From positions 1-64,000 of the forward strand of contig NZ_JQKP01000013.1 of NCBI RefSeq assembly GCF_000746095.1: a DNA stretch of 64,000 nucleotides, given 5' to 3'. The number at the start of each line of letters is the position of its first letter. Within the stretch, counting starts at the first letter, position 1. The translations under genes and the position numbers were made by a program. The notes under the pieces were generated by a model. The model had not been told where the DNA came from, did no database searches, and saw nothing but the letters and a program-made list of their open reading frames with translations. Shown one piece after another: positions 52,405-62,205 of the stretch. Source of the stretch: Ferriphaselus sp. R-1 (GTDB lineage: Bacteria > Pseudomonadota > Gammaproteobacteria > Burkholderiales > Gallionellaceae).

Positions 52405-54384
52405 TCATTTCACCACGGCTTTCACGTTGTCCTGCATCACGCGCTTGAGGCGCGCCAGCAGCTCATCCCAACCCACGGCGCGATTGTAGCCCATCACGGT
52501 GATGGCCGGTATGCCGCCGCCCTGCACGATGACGTAGCCATCCTTGCTGCCCGACACGCCGTCCATCAGACACACGCCATCGCGCAGCACGCAACTCAGG
52601 CCGATCTGACTGTATCCAAAGTTCTCGAACACGCGCAGGAAGCTGCGCTGCAAGGCCGCCGTGGCGCCGGAACCGCCCAGCGACGAGATATTCTCCACCG
52701 CCTTCTGGCTGATCTTTTTGCGGTAGCGGCCAGGGCTGCTGGCCACCTTGGCATCGAAGCGCACCGGCTGCCAGTTGGCCAGTTCCAGATTGTTGACGCT
52801 GACATCGAGCTTGCCCTGAATGTTGCCGAACGAGAAGGTACGGGTGAGCAGATCGAGGTCGAGTCCGCGCATGTCCAGATTGCCACTCAGGCGCGGCGCA
52901 CGCCCGAACGCATCGTAAAGCCGCAAGCGGTTGGCGACGATGGTGCCATCGAAGAGACGGAACAGCAGCGCCCCGTCCACCGTCATCTCGCCATCGGCAT
53001 AGCTCACCTGCGGGATCATGCCGGACAAGGTGCCGTGCATCTCCGGCAGGCCGAGTGCGGAACTCAACGCCTGCATAGCGATCGGCGCGAGACTGCCCGC
53101 AAAGCTCCAGTGCCAGGCCTCGCTCTCACGATGGAGATGGAAATCACGCAGCGACAGTTGGCCATCCAGGATGGGCACGGTTGCGACAGGCAAGGTCAGC
53201 TCCAGCCCGCGCAGGGTGGCCGACAGCTCGGTCGCCCCCAAGGGCAATTTGAGCAGTTCGCCGCTCGCCCAGCGGATGCTGGCTTGCGTCTCGGCACTGG
53301 CCTGCCAGGGAATGGAGGCCTCGATACCGCGCAAGCCGAAACGGTGTTCGGCATCGACGATCGCGGCATCATGCAACTTTAGCGTCAGCGCTGTGGTCGC
53401 ACCGGAACGGTAGCGCCAATCCACATCGGCGTGCCCCGACAGCTCGGCATGCGCCAGCGCGCTCTTGTCCAGCCAGGGCTGGATCCATGTGGCGAACAGG
53501 GGAGCGAGTGCGATCTGTCGGCCTTGCAGGTCGGCATCCAGCAGCGCTCCAGCCTGAGAGTCCCAACGCCCAGCCAATTCGAAGTCGCCGACCTGCGCCA
53601 GTCTGGCCGTGGCATGAGTGACCTCCAACTGTCCCCGCCGGAGCTTGCCTGCCGCGCGCAAGCCGTGCCCGCCTCGCAGGTAGAGCGGCTGCCAGAACAG
53701 TTCACCGTCCTGCCATTGCAGGTCGGTCTTCCAGTCCCAGCGCCCTCCCGCGTTCAACGCCGCCACTTGCAATCTGCCCGCCAGACCTTCGGCGGCATGC
53801 AAGCCGGAAGCATCGCTGAAAGCCAGCTGCGTGACGTGCAGGTCGGCATCCAGCGCGCCCAGCCCGGACGCGTTACCGTGGGCCGCGATACGCCCGTCCA
53901 GCGTACCCTGGCTGGGCAGCGGCAGCTGGGCGGGCAGGAATCCCGCCAAGCGTCGTACCTGCGCCTGGTGCAGCCGCAGCTCGACCTGCCAGTTCGGCAA
54001 ACCGAACTCGCCCGTCACTTGCCAGTGCTCGGCACCGGCTGTGAGCGCAAGGTCGAGCCGCTTGTGCGGCAATTCGTAGTCGAACTCCAGCGCCACTGCC
54101 GCATCGCCGGACATCTGGCCGCGCCGACATCGCACGGTCGCGCCATCGAAGCCGAACTCGCCACAATGCACGGCCACCTTGCGCCACGTCTGGTCCTGAA
54201 TACGCAACTCGTCCAGCGTCAGATCGGCCTCGCCACCCTCCTGTAGAGCCAGGCGCAGGCCACGCGCGGAGAAGCTGGCCGCCTCGATGTCGGCGACACT
54301 CAGCAACAGGGTCGCCGACTGCGCGCCCGGCGCAACAGCCAGAAGAACGAGCAACAGGAACAATCCGCGTAGGCAGGTCAGCAT
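52405..54384 (-). CDS. ydbH: YdbH-like AsmA-family intermembrane protein
   Basis: A 659-residue product with an N-terminal hydrophobic segment (LFLLLVLLAVAPGAQSATLL) and a long beta-rich body ending in the DctA/YdbH C-terminal domain (EISQKAVENISSLGG-like and QGGGIPAITVMGYN). E. coli YdbH belongs to the AsmA-like proteins that bridge inner and outer membrane and move phospholipids with YnbE. The E. coli protein is longer (about 880 residues), so this copy is a shorter version. Confidence 0.87.
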   Translation of the reverse strand: MLTCLRGLFLLLVLLAVAPGAQSATLLLSVADIEAASFSARGLRLALQEGGEADLTLDELRIQDQTWRKVAVHCGEFGFDGATVRCRRGQMSGDAAVALEFDYELPHKRLDLALTAGAEHWQVTGEFGLPNWQVELRLHQAQVRRLAGFLPAQLPLPSQGTLDGRIAAHGNASGLGALDADLHVTQLAFSDASGLHAAEGLAGRLQVAALNAGGRWDWKTDLQWQDGELFWQPLYLRGGHGLRAAGKLRRGQLEVTHATARLAQVGDFELAGRWDSQAGALLDADLQGRQIALAPLFATWIQPWLDKSALAHAELSGHADVDWRYRSGATTALTLKLHDAAIVDAEHRFGLRGIEASIPWQASAETQASIRWASGELLKLPLGATELSATLRGLELTLPVATVPILDGQLSLRDFHLHRESEAWHWSFAGSLAPIAMQALSSALGLPEMHGTLSGMIPQVSYADGEMTVDGALLFRLFDGTIVANRLRLYDAFGRAPRLSGNLDMRGLDLDLLTRTFSFGNIQGKLDVSVNNLELANWQPVRFDAKVASSPGRYRKKISQKAVENISSLGGSGATAALQRSFLRVFENFGYSQIGLSCVLRDGVCLMDGVSGSKDGYVIVQGGGIPAITVMGYNRAVGWDELLARLKRVMQDNVKAVVK

Positions 54385-54423
54385 GCGCGCATCTTACCCA
54401 AACATTCCGTAGAGCAGACCGGC

Positions 54424-54454
54424 AAAAAAAAACGGGAGGCCGTAGCCTCCCGTT
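54424..54454 (-). terminator. Terminator of the rpsP-rplS operon
   Basis: AACGGGAGGC (54431-54440) and GCCTCCCGTT (54445-54454) form a 10-base stem with a CGTA loop, followed on the minus strand by a run of T (A run 54424-54432). Just downstream of rplS. Confidence 0.9.
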
Positions 54455-54475
54455 CCTCTTGCCAGTGCCGCGCAA

Positions 54476-54841
54476 TTATGCGCCGCGAATAGCCAGCTTT
54501 TCCTTGATACGTGCCGACTTGCCGGAACGCTCGCGCAGGTAGTACAGCTTGGCGCGGCGCACGTCGCCGCGACGCTTCACTTCGATGCTGGCGATGGCCG
54601 GGGAGTAAGTCTGGAAGGTACGCTCGACGCCTTCGCCGGACGAAACCTTGCGGACGATGAAGGAAGAGTTCAGCCCCTTGTTACGCTTGGCGATGACCAC
54701 CCCTTCGTAGGCCTGGACGCGCTTGCGGGTACCTTCGACCACGTTCACGCCGACGATCACGGTGTCGCCAGGTGCGAAGTCAGGGATGGTCTTGCCCAGA
54801 CGGGCGATCTCTTCTTGTTCGAGAATTGCGATCAGATTCAT
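54476..54841 (-). CDS. rplS: Ribosomal protein L19
   Basis: The ATG at 54841 ([20 protein letters not shown]) gives 121 residues. Standard L19 with [20 protein letters not shown] and [13 protein letters not shown]. Last gene of the operon; overlaps trmD. Confidence 0.98.
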   Translation of the reverse strand: MNLIAILEQEEIARLGKTIPDFAPGDTVIVGVNVVEGTRKRVQAYEGVVIAKRNKGLNSSFIVRKVSSGEGVERTFQTYSPAIASIEVKRRGDVRRAKLYYLRERSGKSARIKEKLAIRGA

Positions 54842-55614
54842 TTTGTTTCCTCTTGTTGTACGGACGCTTGTTCCTGCTGGTACTCTGCCAGTAGCCGAGC
54901 TTCCTGTTTTGTTAACTGGCGTTTTGCCAGCAAATCCGGACGACGTTCTGCAGTCCTGCCTAAGGCCTGCTTCAGCCGCCACTTCTCTATCTCGGCGTGG
55001 TGTCCGGACAGCAATACCGCCGGAACCTCCTCGCCGTTATAAACCTCGGGGCGCGTGTAGTGCGGACAATCCAGCAGGCCCGCCACGAAGGAATCCTGCT
55101 CTGCCGATGCGTCGTCGCCCAAGACTCCGGGGATCTGCCGCACCACGCTGTCCACCACCACCATCGCTGCCAACTCACCACCGGACAACACGTAGTCGCC
55201 GATGGAGAGCTCCTCATCCACCTGCTGCCGGAGCAGGCGCTCATCCACGCCCTCGTACCGCCCGGCCAGCAAGATCAATCCTGCACCCTGCGCCAGCAGT
55301 TCCTTCACCACAACGTCGCTCAACTGGCGACCTTGCGGCGAAAGATAGATCACCCGGCTCTTGGCCACACCTGCCGCCGCTTGTGCTGCTTTGGCGGCGC
55401 TGATCGCCTGCGCCAGCGGCTCCGCCAGCATCACCATGCCCGGCCCGCCTCCGTAGGGACGGTCGTCGATGGTGCGGTAGTTGTCGCGGGTGAAATCACG
55501 CGGATTCCACGCCTGCAACTCGAACCTGCCCTGCTCCGCCGCCCGCCGCGTCACGCCATATTGCGTGATGGCCGCGAACATCTCCGGGAACAGAGTGACG
55601 ACATCGAACCTCAT
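54838..55614 (-). CDS. trmD: tRNA (guanine37-N1)-methyltransferase
   Basis: The ATG at 55614 ([20 protein letters not shown]) gives 258 residues. SPOUT knot: [28 protein letters not shown] and [19 protein letters not shown]. Prevents frameshifting in translation. Overlaps rimM and rplS by 4 bases each. Confidence 0.98.
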   Translation of the reverse strand: MRFDVVTLFPEMFAAITQYGVTRRAAEQGRFELQAWNPRDFTRDNYRTIDDRPYGGGPGMVMLAEPLAQAISAAKAAQAAAGVAKSRVIYLSPQGRQLSDVVVKELLAQGAGLILLAGRYEGVDERLLRQQVDEELSIGDYVLSGGELAAMVVVDSVVRQIPGVLGDDASAEQDSFVAGLLDCPHYTRPEVYNGEEVPAVLLSGHHAEIEKWRLKQALGRTAERRPDLLAKRQLTKQEARLLAEYQQEQASVQQEETK

Positions 55615-56111
55615 GCGAGGTAGTCCGCCTGCCAATCCACCGTGATGGTCTTGCTCGCCACGTCCGCCTGCTGCACCACCTGCTTGATGTACGGGATCAA
55701 CATCTCACCCGATCCACGCTTGACCACCAGCACGTCGTTGGCTCCGGTCTCCAGCAGCGTGTCCACCCTGCCCAGCTCTTCACCGGCCAGGTTCACCACC
55801 TTGCAGCCGATCAGATCGGACCAGTACACCTCGTCGGCTTCAGCCTCGGGCAACTCGCTGCGCGGCACCGCCACCAGCAGGCCCTTGAGCCGTTCAGCCG
55901 CATTGCGATCAGTGCATCCGGCCAGTCTGGCGACCAGTATCTTGCCGTGCACCGTGCATTCGGCCAGTTCCACTTCACGCCAAGGCTGGCGCTCGTTGCC
56001 TAGCCACCAGTGATCGTAGCCGTCCAGACTATCAAGATACTCGGTAAAGGTCTGAACCTTGACCCAGCCCAGGATACCGTGCGCCGCGACCACCTTCCCC
56101 ATGACGACCAT
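55611..56111 (-). CDS. rimM: Ribosome maturation factor RimM
   Basis: The ATG at 56111 ([20 protein letters not shown]) follows AAGGA and gives 166 residues; an ATG at 56138 would overlap rpsP. N-terminal RimM domain and C-terminal PRC barrel ([20 protein letters not shown]). Assists 30S assembly near S19. Confidence 0.95.
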   Translation of the reverse strand: MVVMGKVVAAHGILGWVKVQTFTEYLDSLDGYDHWWLGNERQPWREVELAECTVHGKILVARLAGCTDRNAAERLKGLLVAVPRSELPEAEADEVYWSDLIGCKVVNLAGEELGRVDTLLETGANDVLVVKRGSGEMLIPYIKQVVQQADVASKTITVDWQADYLA

Positions 56112-56124
56112 GGGGCTTGTTTCC

Positions 56125-56385
56125 TTAGGCTGCTGCAACGACTGGGTTGTTCTTGACCAGCTTGGCGACAGCGTCGGACAGCTGCGCGCCCTTGTCTTGC
56201 CAGAAAGTCACGCGATCCATTTGCAGACGCACGCCTTCGTGGCCATCCTTGGCGACAGGATTGTAGAAGCCAACGCGCTCGATGAAGCGACCATCGCGAC
56301 GATTGCGCGAATCAGCCACGACCACATTGTAGAAAGGACGGTTCTTGGAACCACCGCGAGAAAGACGAATAACGACCATAGTCAA
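56125..56385 (-). CDS. rpsP: Ribosomal protein S16
   Basis: An 86-residue S16 ([40 protein letters not shown]). First gene of rpsP-rimM-trmD-rplS. Confidence 0.98.
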   Translation of the reverse strand: MTMVVIRLSRGGSKNRPFYNVVVADSRNRRDGRFIERVGFYNPVAKDGHEGVRLQMDRVTFWQDKGAQLSDAVAKLVKNNPVVAAA

Positions 56386-56507
56386 ATCTACCTGAAGTAA
56401 TTTTTAGCCCAATGCCAAAGGGCGCGAATTTTACGCAACTTCCTCCGCTGTGGCAAGCGCTTGCATGCGGTACGCGGATGCCGGGTATCGATGCCGAATG
56501 AAGTGCT

Positions 56508-56542
56508 AAAAAAAAAACCCCGCCGATCTCTCGACGGGGTTT
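56508..56542 (-). terminator. Terminator after the MHS transporter gene
   Basis: AAACCCCG (56515-56522) and CGGGGTTT (56535-56542) form a stem, with further pairing inside (CCGA/TCGA), followed on the minus strand by ten T (A run 56508-56517). Confidence 0.9.
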
Positions 56543-56557
56543 CCATGACTCTGCTAC

Positions 56558-58231
56558 TTAGCGAACCTGATCCAGTCCTACGGAGCTGGAATGGATGTCC
56601 ACATGCGAAGTTTCCTTCACGAACAGCATGCCGATGACGAAGGTCATCAGGGCGAAGCAGATCGGATACCACAGGCCGAAGTAAATGTCGCCCTTCCACG
56701 CCACCAGCGCGAACGAGACGGTGGGCAGGAAGCCGCCGAACCAGCCGTTACCGATGTGATACGGCAGCGACATGGAGGTGTAGCGGATGCGGGTGGGGAA
56801 GAACTCCACCAGCATGGCGGCGATCGGGCCATAGACCATGGTCACGTAGATCACCAGCAACACCAGCAGGATCAGCACCATGGCGTGGTCGATATGGTTG
56901 GGGTCAGCCTTGGTCGGATAGCCCGCCTCGGTGGTGGCCGCCTTCAGCGCATCGCCGAACTCCTTGCTCTTGGCCTTGAACGTATCCTTGTCCAAGCCTA
57001 CGCCTTCAAAGCCCGGCACTTCCTTCGCGCCGACCTTGATCATGGCGACGGTACCTGCCGGAGCGACCTCGTTCTCGTACGAGATACCGGCCTTGACCAG
57101 CGCGCCCTTGGCGATGTCGCAGGAGCTCAGGAATTTGGCCTTGCCGATCGGGTCGAACTGGAAGGTGCAAGTAGCCGGATCAGCGATCACGTGGATAGGC
57201 GAGGTCTGCTGTGCGGTCTCCAGCGCCGGGTTGGCGTAGTGGGTCAGGCCCTTGAAGATCGGGAAGTAGGTCAGCGCCGCGATCAAACAGCCCGCCATGA
57301 TGATGGGCTTGCGACCGATCCTGTCGGACAGCGAACCGAACACCACGAAGAACGGAGTGGCGATGATCAGCGAAGCAGCGATCAGCAGGTTGGCGGTCTG
57401 CGCGTCCACCATCAGGGTCTTGGTCAGGAAGAACAGCGCATAGAACTGGCCGGTGTACCAGACCACGGCTTGACCGACGACCAGGCCGAACAGGGCGATG
57501 ATGACGAACTTCAGGTTCTTCCACTGACCGAACGACTCAGCGATAGGCGCCTTGGAGTGCGTACCTTCGGCCTTCATCTTCAGGAAGGCCGGCGATTCGC
57601 TCAAGGACAAGCGGATCCACATCGACACGCCCAGCAGCAGGATGGAGACCAGGAACGGCACGCGCCAGCCCCAGGTATCGAAATCCGGCCCGGTGATGTT
57701 GCGGGTGACCAAGATCACGATCAGCGACAGGAACAGACCCAGCGTAGCGGTGGTCTGGATCCAGGCGGTGTAAGCGCCGCGCTTGTTCTGCGGAGCATGT
57801 TCAGCTACGTAAGTCGCTGCGCCGCCATACTCGCCACCCAGTGCCAAGCCTTGCAACAGGCGCAGACAGATCAGGATGACGGGAGCCGCGATGCCGATGC
57901 TCTCATAGCTGGGCAGCAAGCCGACGATGAACGTGGACAGGCCCATGATCAGGATGGTGACCAGGAATGTGTATTTACGACCGACCAGATCGCCCAGGCG
58001 ACCGAACACCAGCGCACCGAACGGACGCACGGCAAAACCGGCGGCGAACGCCATCAGGGCGAAGATGAAGGCGGTGGTCTCGTTCACGCCGGAGAAGAAC
58101 TGTTTACTGATGACTGCGGCCAGCGAGCCGTATAGATAGAAGTCGTACCATTCAAAGACGGTGCCGAGCGAAGAAGCGAAGATGACCTTGCGCTCTTCCT
58201 TGCTGATGCGATGTTTCGCTACTGGTGTCAT
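56558..58231 (-). CDS. MHS-family MFS transporter with large periplasmic loop
   Basis: About 557 residues from the ATG at 58231 (MTPVAKHRISKEERKVIFAS) after GGGGG. Metabolite:H+ symporter signatures: FEWYDFYLYGSLAAVISKQF, GRLGDLVGRKYTF, GLALGGEYGGAATYVAEHAP and SDRIGRKPIIM. A stretch at about 330-445 with two Cys lies between predicted helices 9 and 10 and should face the periplasm; ordinary MHS proteins (about 430-500 residues) lack it. Substrate unknown; the divergent TctDE-like system suggests an organic acid. Ends before a strong terminator. Confidence 0.88.
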   Translation of the reverse strand: MTPVAKHRISKEERKVIFASSLGTVFEWYDFYLYGSLAAVISKQFFSGVNETTAFIFALMAFAAGFAVRPFGALVFGRLGDLVGRKYTFLVTILIMGLSTFIVGLLPSYESIGIAAPVILICLRLLQGLALGGEYGGAATYVAEHAPQNKRGAYTAWIQTTATLGLFLSLIVILVTRNITGPDFDTWGWRVPFLVSILLLGVSMWIRLSLSESPAFLKMKAEGTHSKAPIAESFGQWKNLKFVIIALFGLVVGQAVVWYTGQFYALFFLTKTLMVDAQTANLLIAASLIIATPFFVVFGSLSDRIGRKPIIMAGCLIAALTYFPIFKGLTHYANPALETAQQTSPIHVIADPATCTFQFDPIGKAKFLSSCDIAKGALVKAGISYENEVAPAGTVAMIKVGAKEVPGFEGVGLDKDTFKAKSKEFGDALKAATTEAGYPTKADPNHIDHAMVLILLVLLVIYVTMVYGPIAAMLVEFFPTRIRYTSMSLPYHIGNGWFGGFLPTVSFALVAWKGDIYFGLWYPICFALMTFVIGMLFVKETSHVDIHSSSVGLDQVR

Positions 58232-58318
58232 GTATCCCCCTGTCAGTTTGGTATTAGAAACGGGGCCGGTCGCCCTCACCCGGATCGCGCCTCTCGGTGC
58301 CTGCGGGACGTATGTCGT

Positions 58319-58347
58319 TTGGACATTTCCCCCAAGGCCATTACAAT
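58319..58347 (+). promoter_or_regulatory. Probable promoter of the two-component operon
   Basis: TTGGAC (58319-58324) and TACAAT (58342-58347) are 17 bases apart. It lies in the 209-base divergent region between the transporter and the response regulator gene, about 93 bases before the latter's start. Confidence 0.55.
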
Positions 58348-58440
58348 CATCGCTCCGAGAACACTGCGACTTGATGGCGGACCTGCTCCGTCTGGCTCGC
58401 GAGCTTACTGTCGTTAACTTACGCGAAACTTACATCCACC

Positions 58441-59115
58441 ATGCGCATACTGATCGCCGAAGATGATGAGGTACTGGCCGACGGGCTGTCGCGCTGCATG
58501 CGCTCATCCGGCTATGCGGTCGACCTGGTCCGGAACGGTGCCGAGGCCGACTCCCTGCTCAAGGGCATGCAACCTTTCGACCTCGTCATCCTCGACCTCG
58601 GCCTGCCCGTACTGGACGGCTACAGCGTGCTGCGCAATCTGCGCGGACGGCATTGCCGGGTGCCGGTGATTATCCTGACCGCCCGCGATGGCGTGTCGGA
58701 TCGCGTCAAGGGACTAGACTTGGGCGCTGACGACTATATGGTCAAGCCGTTCAGCCTGGAGGAACTGGAAGCACGGGTGCGCGCCCTGCTGCGACGCGGG
58801 CTGTGCGGTGTCAATCCCATGCTCACCTGTGGCCGACTGACCTTCGACACGGTGGCGCGCCGCGCGCTGATCGACGATCAGCTGATCGAGCTGACGACGC
58901 GCGAGCTGGGCATCCTGGAGGCGCTGCTGCAACGTACAGGCTGGGTGGTCAGCAAGGAGCAGATGCTGGAGCGCCTGTACAGCTATGCCGAAGAGGCCAG
59001 CAACAACGCCATCGAAGTCTATATCCACCGCCTGCGCAAGAAGACCGAGGCGGCCGGCATCACCATCCGCACCATCCGTGGCCTGGGCTACGTCATCGAC
59101 CAAACCCCGCCCTGA
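58441..59115 (+). CDS. OmpR-family response regulator, TctD/QseB-like
   Basis: A 224-residue regulator: receiver domain with acidic pair (AEDDEVLADGL), phosphoacceptor Asp in LVILDLGLPVLDG, conserved Thr and Lys (ILTARDG, YMVKPF), then a winged helix (LTTRELGILEALLQRTGWVV). Pairs with the kinase gene 18 bases downstream. Divergence from the transporter gene suggests it controls that gene. Confidence 0.94.
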   Translation: MRILIAEDDEVLADGLSRCMRSSGYAVDLVRNGAEADSLLKGMQPFDLVILDLGLPVLDGYSVLRNLRGRHCRVPVIILTARDGVSDRVKGLDLGADDYMVKPFSLEELEARVRALLRRGLCGVNPMLTCGRLTFDTVARRALIDDQLIELTTRELGILEALLQRTGWVVSKEQMLERLYSYAEEASNNAIEVYIHRLRKKTEAAGITIRTIRGLGYVIDQTPP

Positions 59116-59133
59116 CCTGCCCGCCTCTGGCAC

Positions 59134-60528
59134 ATGGAGAATCCCGTCCCGTCCCTGCGCAGCTACCTGACCAACAGGCTGCTGACCTCGCTGTACCTGC
59201 TGTGGCTGATCAGTACCGTCGTAGGTTATTTCGCCACCATCAACTACGCCAACCAGCCCTACGACATGGTATTGCTGCAACGCGCCCAGGCCGTGGCCGA
59301 ACAGCTCAAGCTCGGGACCGGACACGAAAGACTGGAGTACGTCCCGGAACTGCCCGACGGCTCCGACCCGGTGATGCCGGACCGCCTCGTCTACACCGTG
59401 AGCGACAGCGAAGGTCGCAAACTGGCTGGCACGGCCAGCCTGTCCACCCCGCTCTCCTACCGGCGCAGCAAGACCGGCGCGGTGTTCAGCAATGGCGAAC
59501 GCGGCGGCGAGAAGACGCGCACAGTGAGCCTGGTCTACCCCGACCCGGCGAGCAAGCGTGTGCTGCAACTGCATGTCTCGGAGACCACCCATCAACGGCA
59601 GGCGCTGATACGCGGCATCCTGGCCAACATCGTGATCCCGCAGCTGCTGCTCATCCTGCTTGCGGTAGCGGCGGTGTGGTATGGCCTTAAAAAAGGACTG
59701 CTGCCGCTGGAGCGACTGCGCAACGATGTGGCCACGCGCGCGCGCGGCGACCTTGATCGACTGGACGAGGCGCGCGCGCCCGCCGAGGTCCGCCCGCTGC
59801 TCGATGCGGTCAACGATCTGCTGGAACGACTCAAACAGGTGATGTCGTCGCAACAGCGCTTCGTCGCCGATGCCGCCCACCAGCTGCGTACCCCGCTGGC
59901 CGGACTGAAGACCCAGGTCGAGCTGGCGTTGCGCGAAGACGATCCGGTACGCAAACAGCGCATCCTGGAATACGTGCTGACCAGCGCCAAACGCTCCAGC
60001 CACCTCATCAATCAGCTGCTGATGCTGGCGCGCAACGAGCCGGGCGGACAAGGGGTAGAGACCTTCCTCCCGCTCGACCTCGATCAGGCCGCCCGCGACT
60101 GCACTCTGCACTGGGTACCGTTCGCGCTGGAGAAGAACATCGATCTGGGTTTCGAGGAGGCGGGCCGCCCCGCGCCCATCCTGGGAGATGCCGACAGTCT
60201 GGGCGAGATGCTGGGCAACCTGATCGACAACGCCATCCGTTACACGCCGCGTGGCGGAGTCGTGACGGTCAGCGTACGGAATGAAGGCCATCAGGCCGTG
60301 TTGCAGGTGTTGGACAACGGGCCGGGCATACCGCCCGAGCATCGCCCCCTGGTCTTCGACCGCTTCTATCGCGTACTGGGCAGCGGCCAGAGCGGCAGCG
60401 GCCTGGGCCTGGCCATCGTAGCCGAAGTCGCCAAGCGCCACGATGCCGAACTACTGCTTGAATCCGGCAATGAAGGCAAAGGGTCGCGCTTCGAAGTTCG
60501 CTTCCCGCTGTCCTCGCTCAGACCGTAG
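59134..60528 (+). CDS. Sensor histidine kinase, TctE-like
   Basis: A 464-residue kinase: transmembrane segment at about 18-36, a periplasmic 2CSK_N-type region, a second segment near 166-188, linker, H box AHQLRTPLAGLKTQVEL, and ATPase with GNLIDNAIRYTPRGG, DNGPGIP and GSGLGLAIV. The N-terminal type is seen in tricarboxylate sensors, so a carboxylate ligand is likely. The C-terminus overlaps the convergent roxA gene by 11 bases. Confidence 0.93.
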   Translation: MENPVPSLRSYLTNRLLTSLYLLWLISTVVGYFATINYANQPYDMVLLQRAQAVAEQLKLGTGHERLEYVPELPDGSDPVMPDRLVYTVSDSEGRKLAGTASLSTPLSYRRSKTGAVFSNGERGGEKTRTVSLVYPDPASKRVLQLHVSETTHQRQALIRGILANIVIPQLLLILLAVAAVWYGLKKGLLPLERLRNDVATRARGDLDRLDEARAPAEVRPLLDAVNDLLERLKQVMSSQQRFVADAAHQLRTPLAGLKTQVELALREDDPVRKQRILEYVLTSAKRSSHLINQLLMLARNEPGGQGVETFLPLDLDQAARDCTLHWVPFALEKNIDLGFEEAGRPAPILGDADSLGEMLGNLIDNAIRYTPRGGVVTVSVRNEGHQAVLQVLDNGPGIPPEHRPLVFDRFYRVLGSGQSGSGLGLAIVAEVAKRHDAELLLESGNEGKGSRFEVRFPLSSLRP

Positions 60529-61648
60529 CGCGCCCCGGCACCAGATAACCGTCCAGGTACCACCGGTACAGCAGCTCGCCCAAATCCGCAGGCAACTCGG
60601 CAGCCGGCAGTGCACGAGTATCGGCCAGCTGGCGCAACACCGCGTAGCACCCGGCATCCACCGGCTCCGCCTCTCCGTTCATGAACACCGTCCGGCCCCG
60701 GCACAGCATCTGCGTCTTCAGCCCCAGGCTCGCACCCTGCCGGGCCACCGCCTGCCGGAACTTGCCCTCGGCGAGCGCAGGCTCCGGCGACTCAAAATAG
60801 ATGTGCGGCTTGGGCTCGGAAAGGTAACAACCCAGAAAGTTGGCGATGTCGTCCTTATCCCAGCGGATGCGCTCGATGGCATCGGCGACCTTGTCCAGCA
60901 TGGCATCACTGATCTCGGAAGGATGGGATTGCAGTCGGAGGTCAGGGTCGGCGTACACGCCTTCCACTTCGATGCGATCCTGCAGATACACCATGAACTG
61001 TTCGCCCAACTCCTGGTAGGTGGGGGTGCGGAAGCCGATGGAGTAGGTCATGCAGTCGTCTTCGGCGATGCCGTTGTGGGCGCAATGTGGCGGCAGGTAG
61101 AGCATGTCGCCCGCTTCCAGCACCCACTCCTGCTCTACCCTGAAATCCTTGAGGATGCGCAGCGGCGCGCCTTCGATCAGGGTGCGATCTTCCTGCGTGG
61201 AGATCTGCCAGCGGCGGTGCCCCAAGCCTTGCAGCAGGAACACGTCATACGCATCGAAGTGCGGGCCGACACCGCCGCCCTTGGGCGCATAGCTCACCAT
61301 CAGATCGTCCAGCCGCGCGTGCGGGATGAAACTGAAGTGTTTGAGCAACTCCGTACCCTCCGGCAGGAAATGGTTCACGCCTTGCACCAGCACCGTCCAC
61401 TGGCCGCGCAGCTTCCACAGTTTTTCGCGTTCGAACGGCCCATGAGCCAGTTTGAAATTGCCGCGCGTCTGCTGCACCAATCGCGCTTGCGCATCCTCCA
61501 GGCAGGCCAGTTCCTGCAGTTGGAGCGGGTCAAGCAAGCCTTTGAACTCGGGAAACGCTTGGCGGATTAGCAGGGGTTTCTTCTGCCAGTAGTCGCGCAG
61601 AAACTCGGTGGCGGTCAGCCCGCCCAGGAAGGAAAGTGGTGTATTCAT
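60518..61648 (-). CDS. roxA: Ribosomal protein L16 arginine hydroxylase (JmjC-type)
   Basis: The ATG at 61648 (MNTPLSFLGGLTATEFLRDY) gives 376 residues. Cupin/JmjC oxygenase with iron ligands in GPHFDAYDVFLLQG (HxD) and the later His in LPPHCAHNG; winged-helix C-terminal part. E. coli YcfD hydroxylates Arg81 of L16 with oxygen and 2-oxoglutarate. The length fits. Confidence 0.92.
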   Translation of the reverse strand: MNTPLSFLGGLTATEFLRDYWQKKPLLIRQAFPEFKGLLDPLQLQELACLEDAQARLVQQTRGNFKLAHGPFEREKLWKLRGQWTVLVQGVNHFLPEGTELLKHFSFIPHARLDDLMVSYAPKGGGVGPHFDAYDVFLLQGLGHRRWQISTQEDRTLIEGAPLRILKDFRVEQEWVLEAGDMLYLPPHCAHNGIAEDDCMTYSIGFRTPTYQELGEQFMVYLQDRIEVEGVYADPDLRLQSHPSEISDAMLDKVADAIERIRWDKDDIANFLGCYLSEPKPHIYFESPEPALAEGKFRQAVARQGASLGLKTQMLCRGRTVFMNGEAEPVDAGCYAVLRQLADTRALPAAELPADLGELLYRWYLDGYLVPGRATV

Positions 61649-61734
61649 GAGGGGAATTATAGCTGTGCCGATGCTACGCAAAAATAATTTTGGCCCGGAA
61701 GAATTCGGATAGAATGCCCCGCAGGAGGTAGTTT

Positions 61735-62205
61735 ATGCAGTTACAAGCTGGGACCGAGGCACCGCATTTTGAATTGCCGGATGCCGATATGAAAACTTTC
61801 AGCTTAGCGCGCAAGCAGGGCAAGAAGAACGTAGTACTGTACTTCTATCCCAAGGATGACACGCCGGGCTGCACCATCGAAGCAAATGAATTCACCGATC
61901 TGGTCGACGAGTTCGCCAAACTTGACACACTCTTGGTCGGTGTCAGCCGTGATGACTGCCTGAGTCACGCCGCGTTCCGCGACAAGTACGGCCTGTCGGT
62001 GCAATTGCTGGCAGACACCGAATCGCGGGTGTGCAAGAAGTACGGCGTACTGTACGACAAGGAAGTGGACGGACATACCAAGGTCTCGATACGACGCTCC
62101 ACCTTCGTGATAGACAAGCAGGGGATGTTGCGCCACGCCCTGTACGGCGTGCAGTCACGCGGACATGCCCAGGAAATTCTCAAACTGATTAAGGATATGG
62201 AATGA
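61735..62205 (+). CDS. bcp: Peroxiredoxin, Bcp/PrxQ type
   Basis: A 156-residue Bcp. Peroxidatic Cys46 in DDTPGCTIEANEFTDL. The resolving Cys often found five residues later is missing (Asn there); another Cys in SRDDCLSHAAF and one in RVCKKYG are candidates. Reduces hydroperoxides, probably with thioredoxin. Precedes slyD with a 4-base overlap. Confidence 0.93.
   Translation: MQLQAGTEAPHFELPDADMKTFSLARKQGKKNVVLYFYPKDDTPGCTIEANEFTDLVDEFAKLDTLLVGVSRDDCLSHAAFRDKYGLSVQLLADTESRVCKKYGVLYDKEVDGHTKVSIRRSTFVIDKQGMLRHALYGVQSRGHAQEILKLIKDME

Noticed and set aside
56591-58135. 514-codon plus-strand frame opposite the transporter
   Set aside because: Antisense of a protein with clear MHS motifs; the plus product is rich in Gln, Arg and His as shadows usually are.
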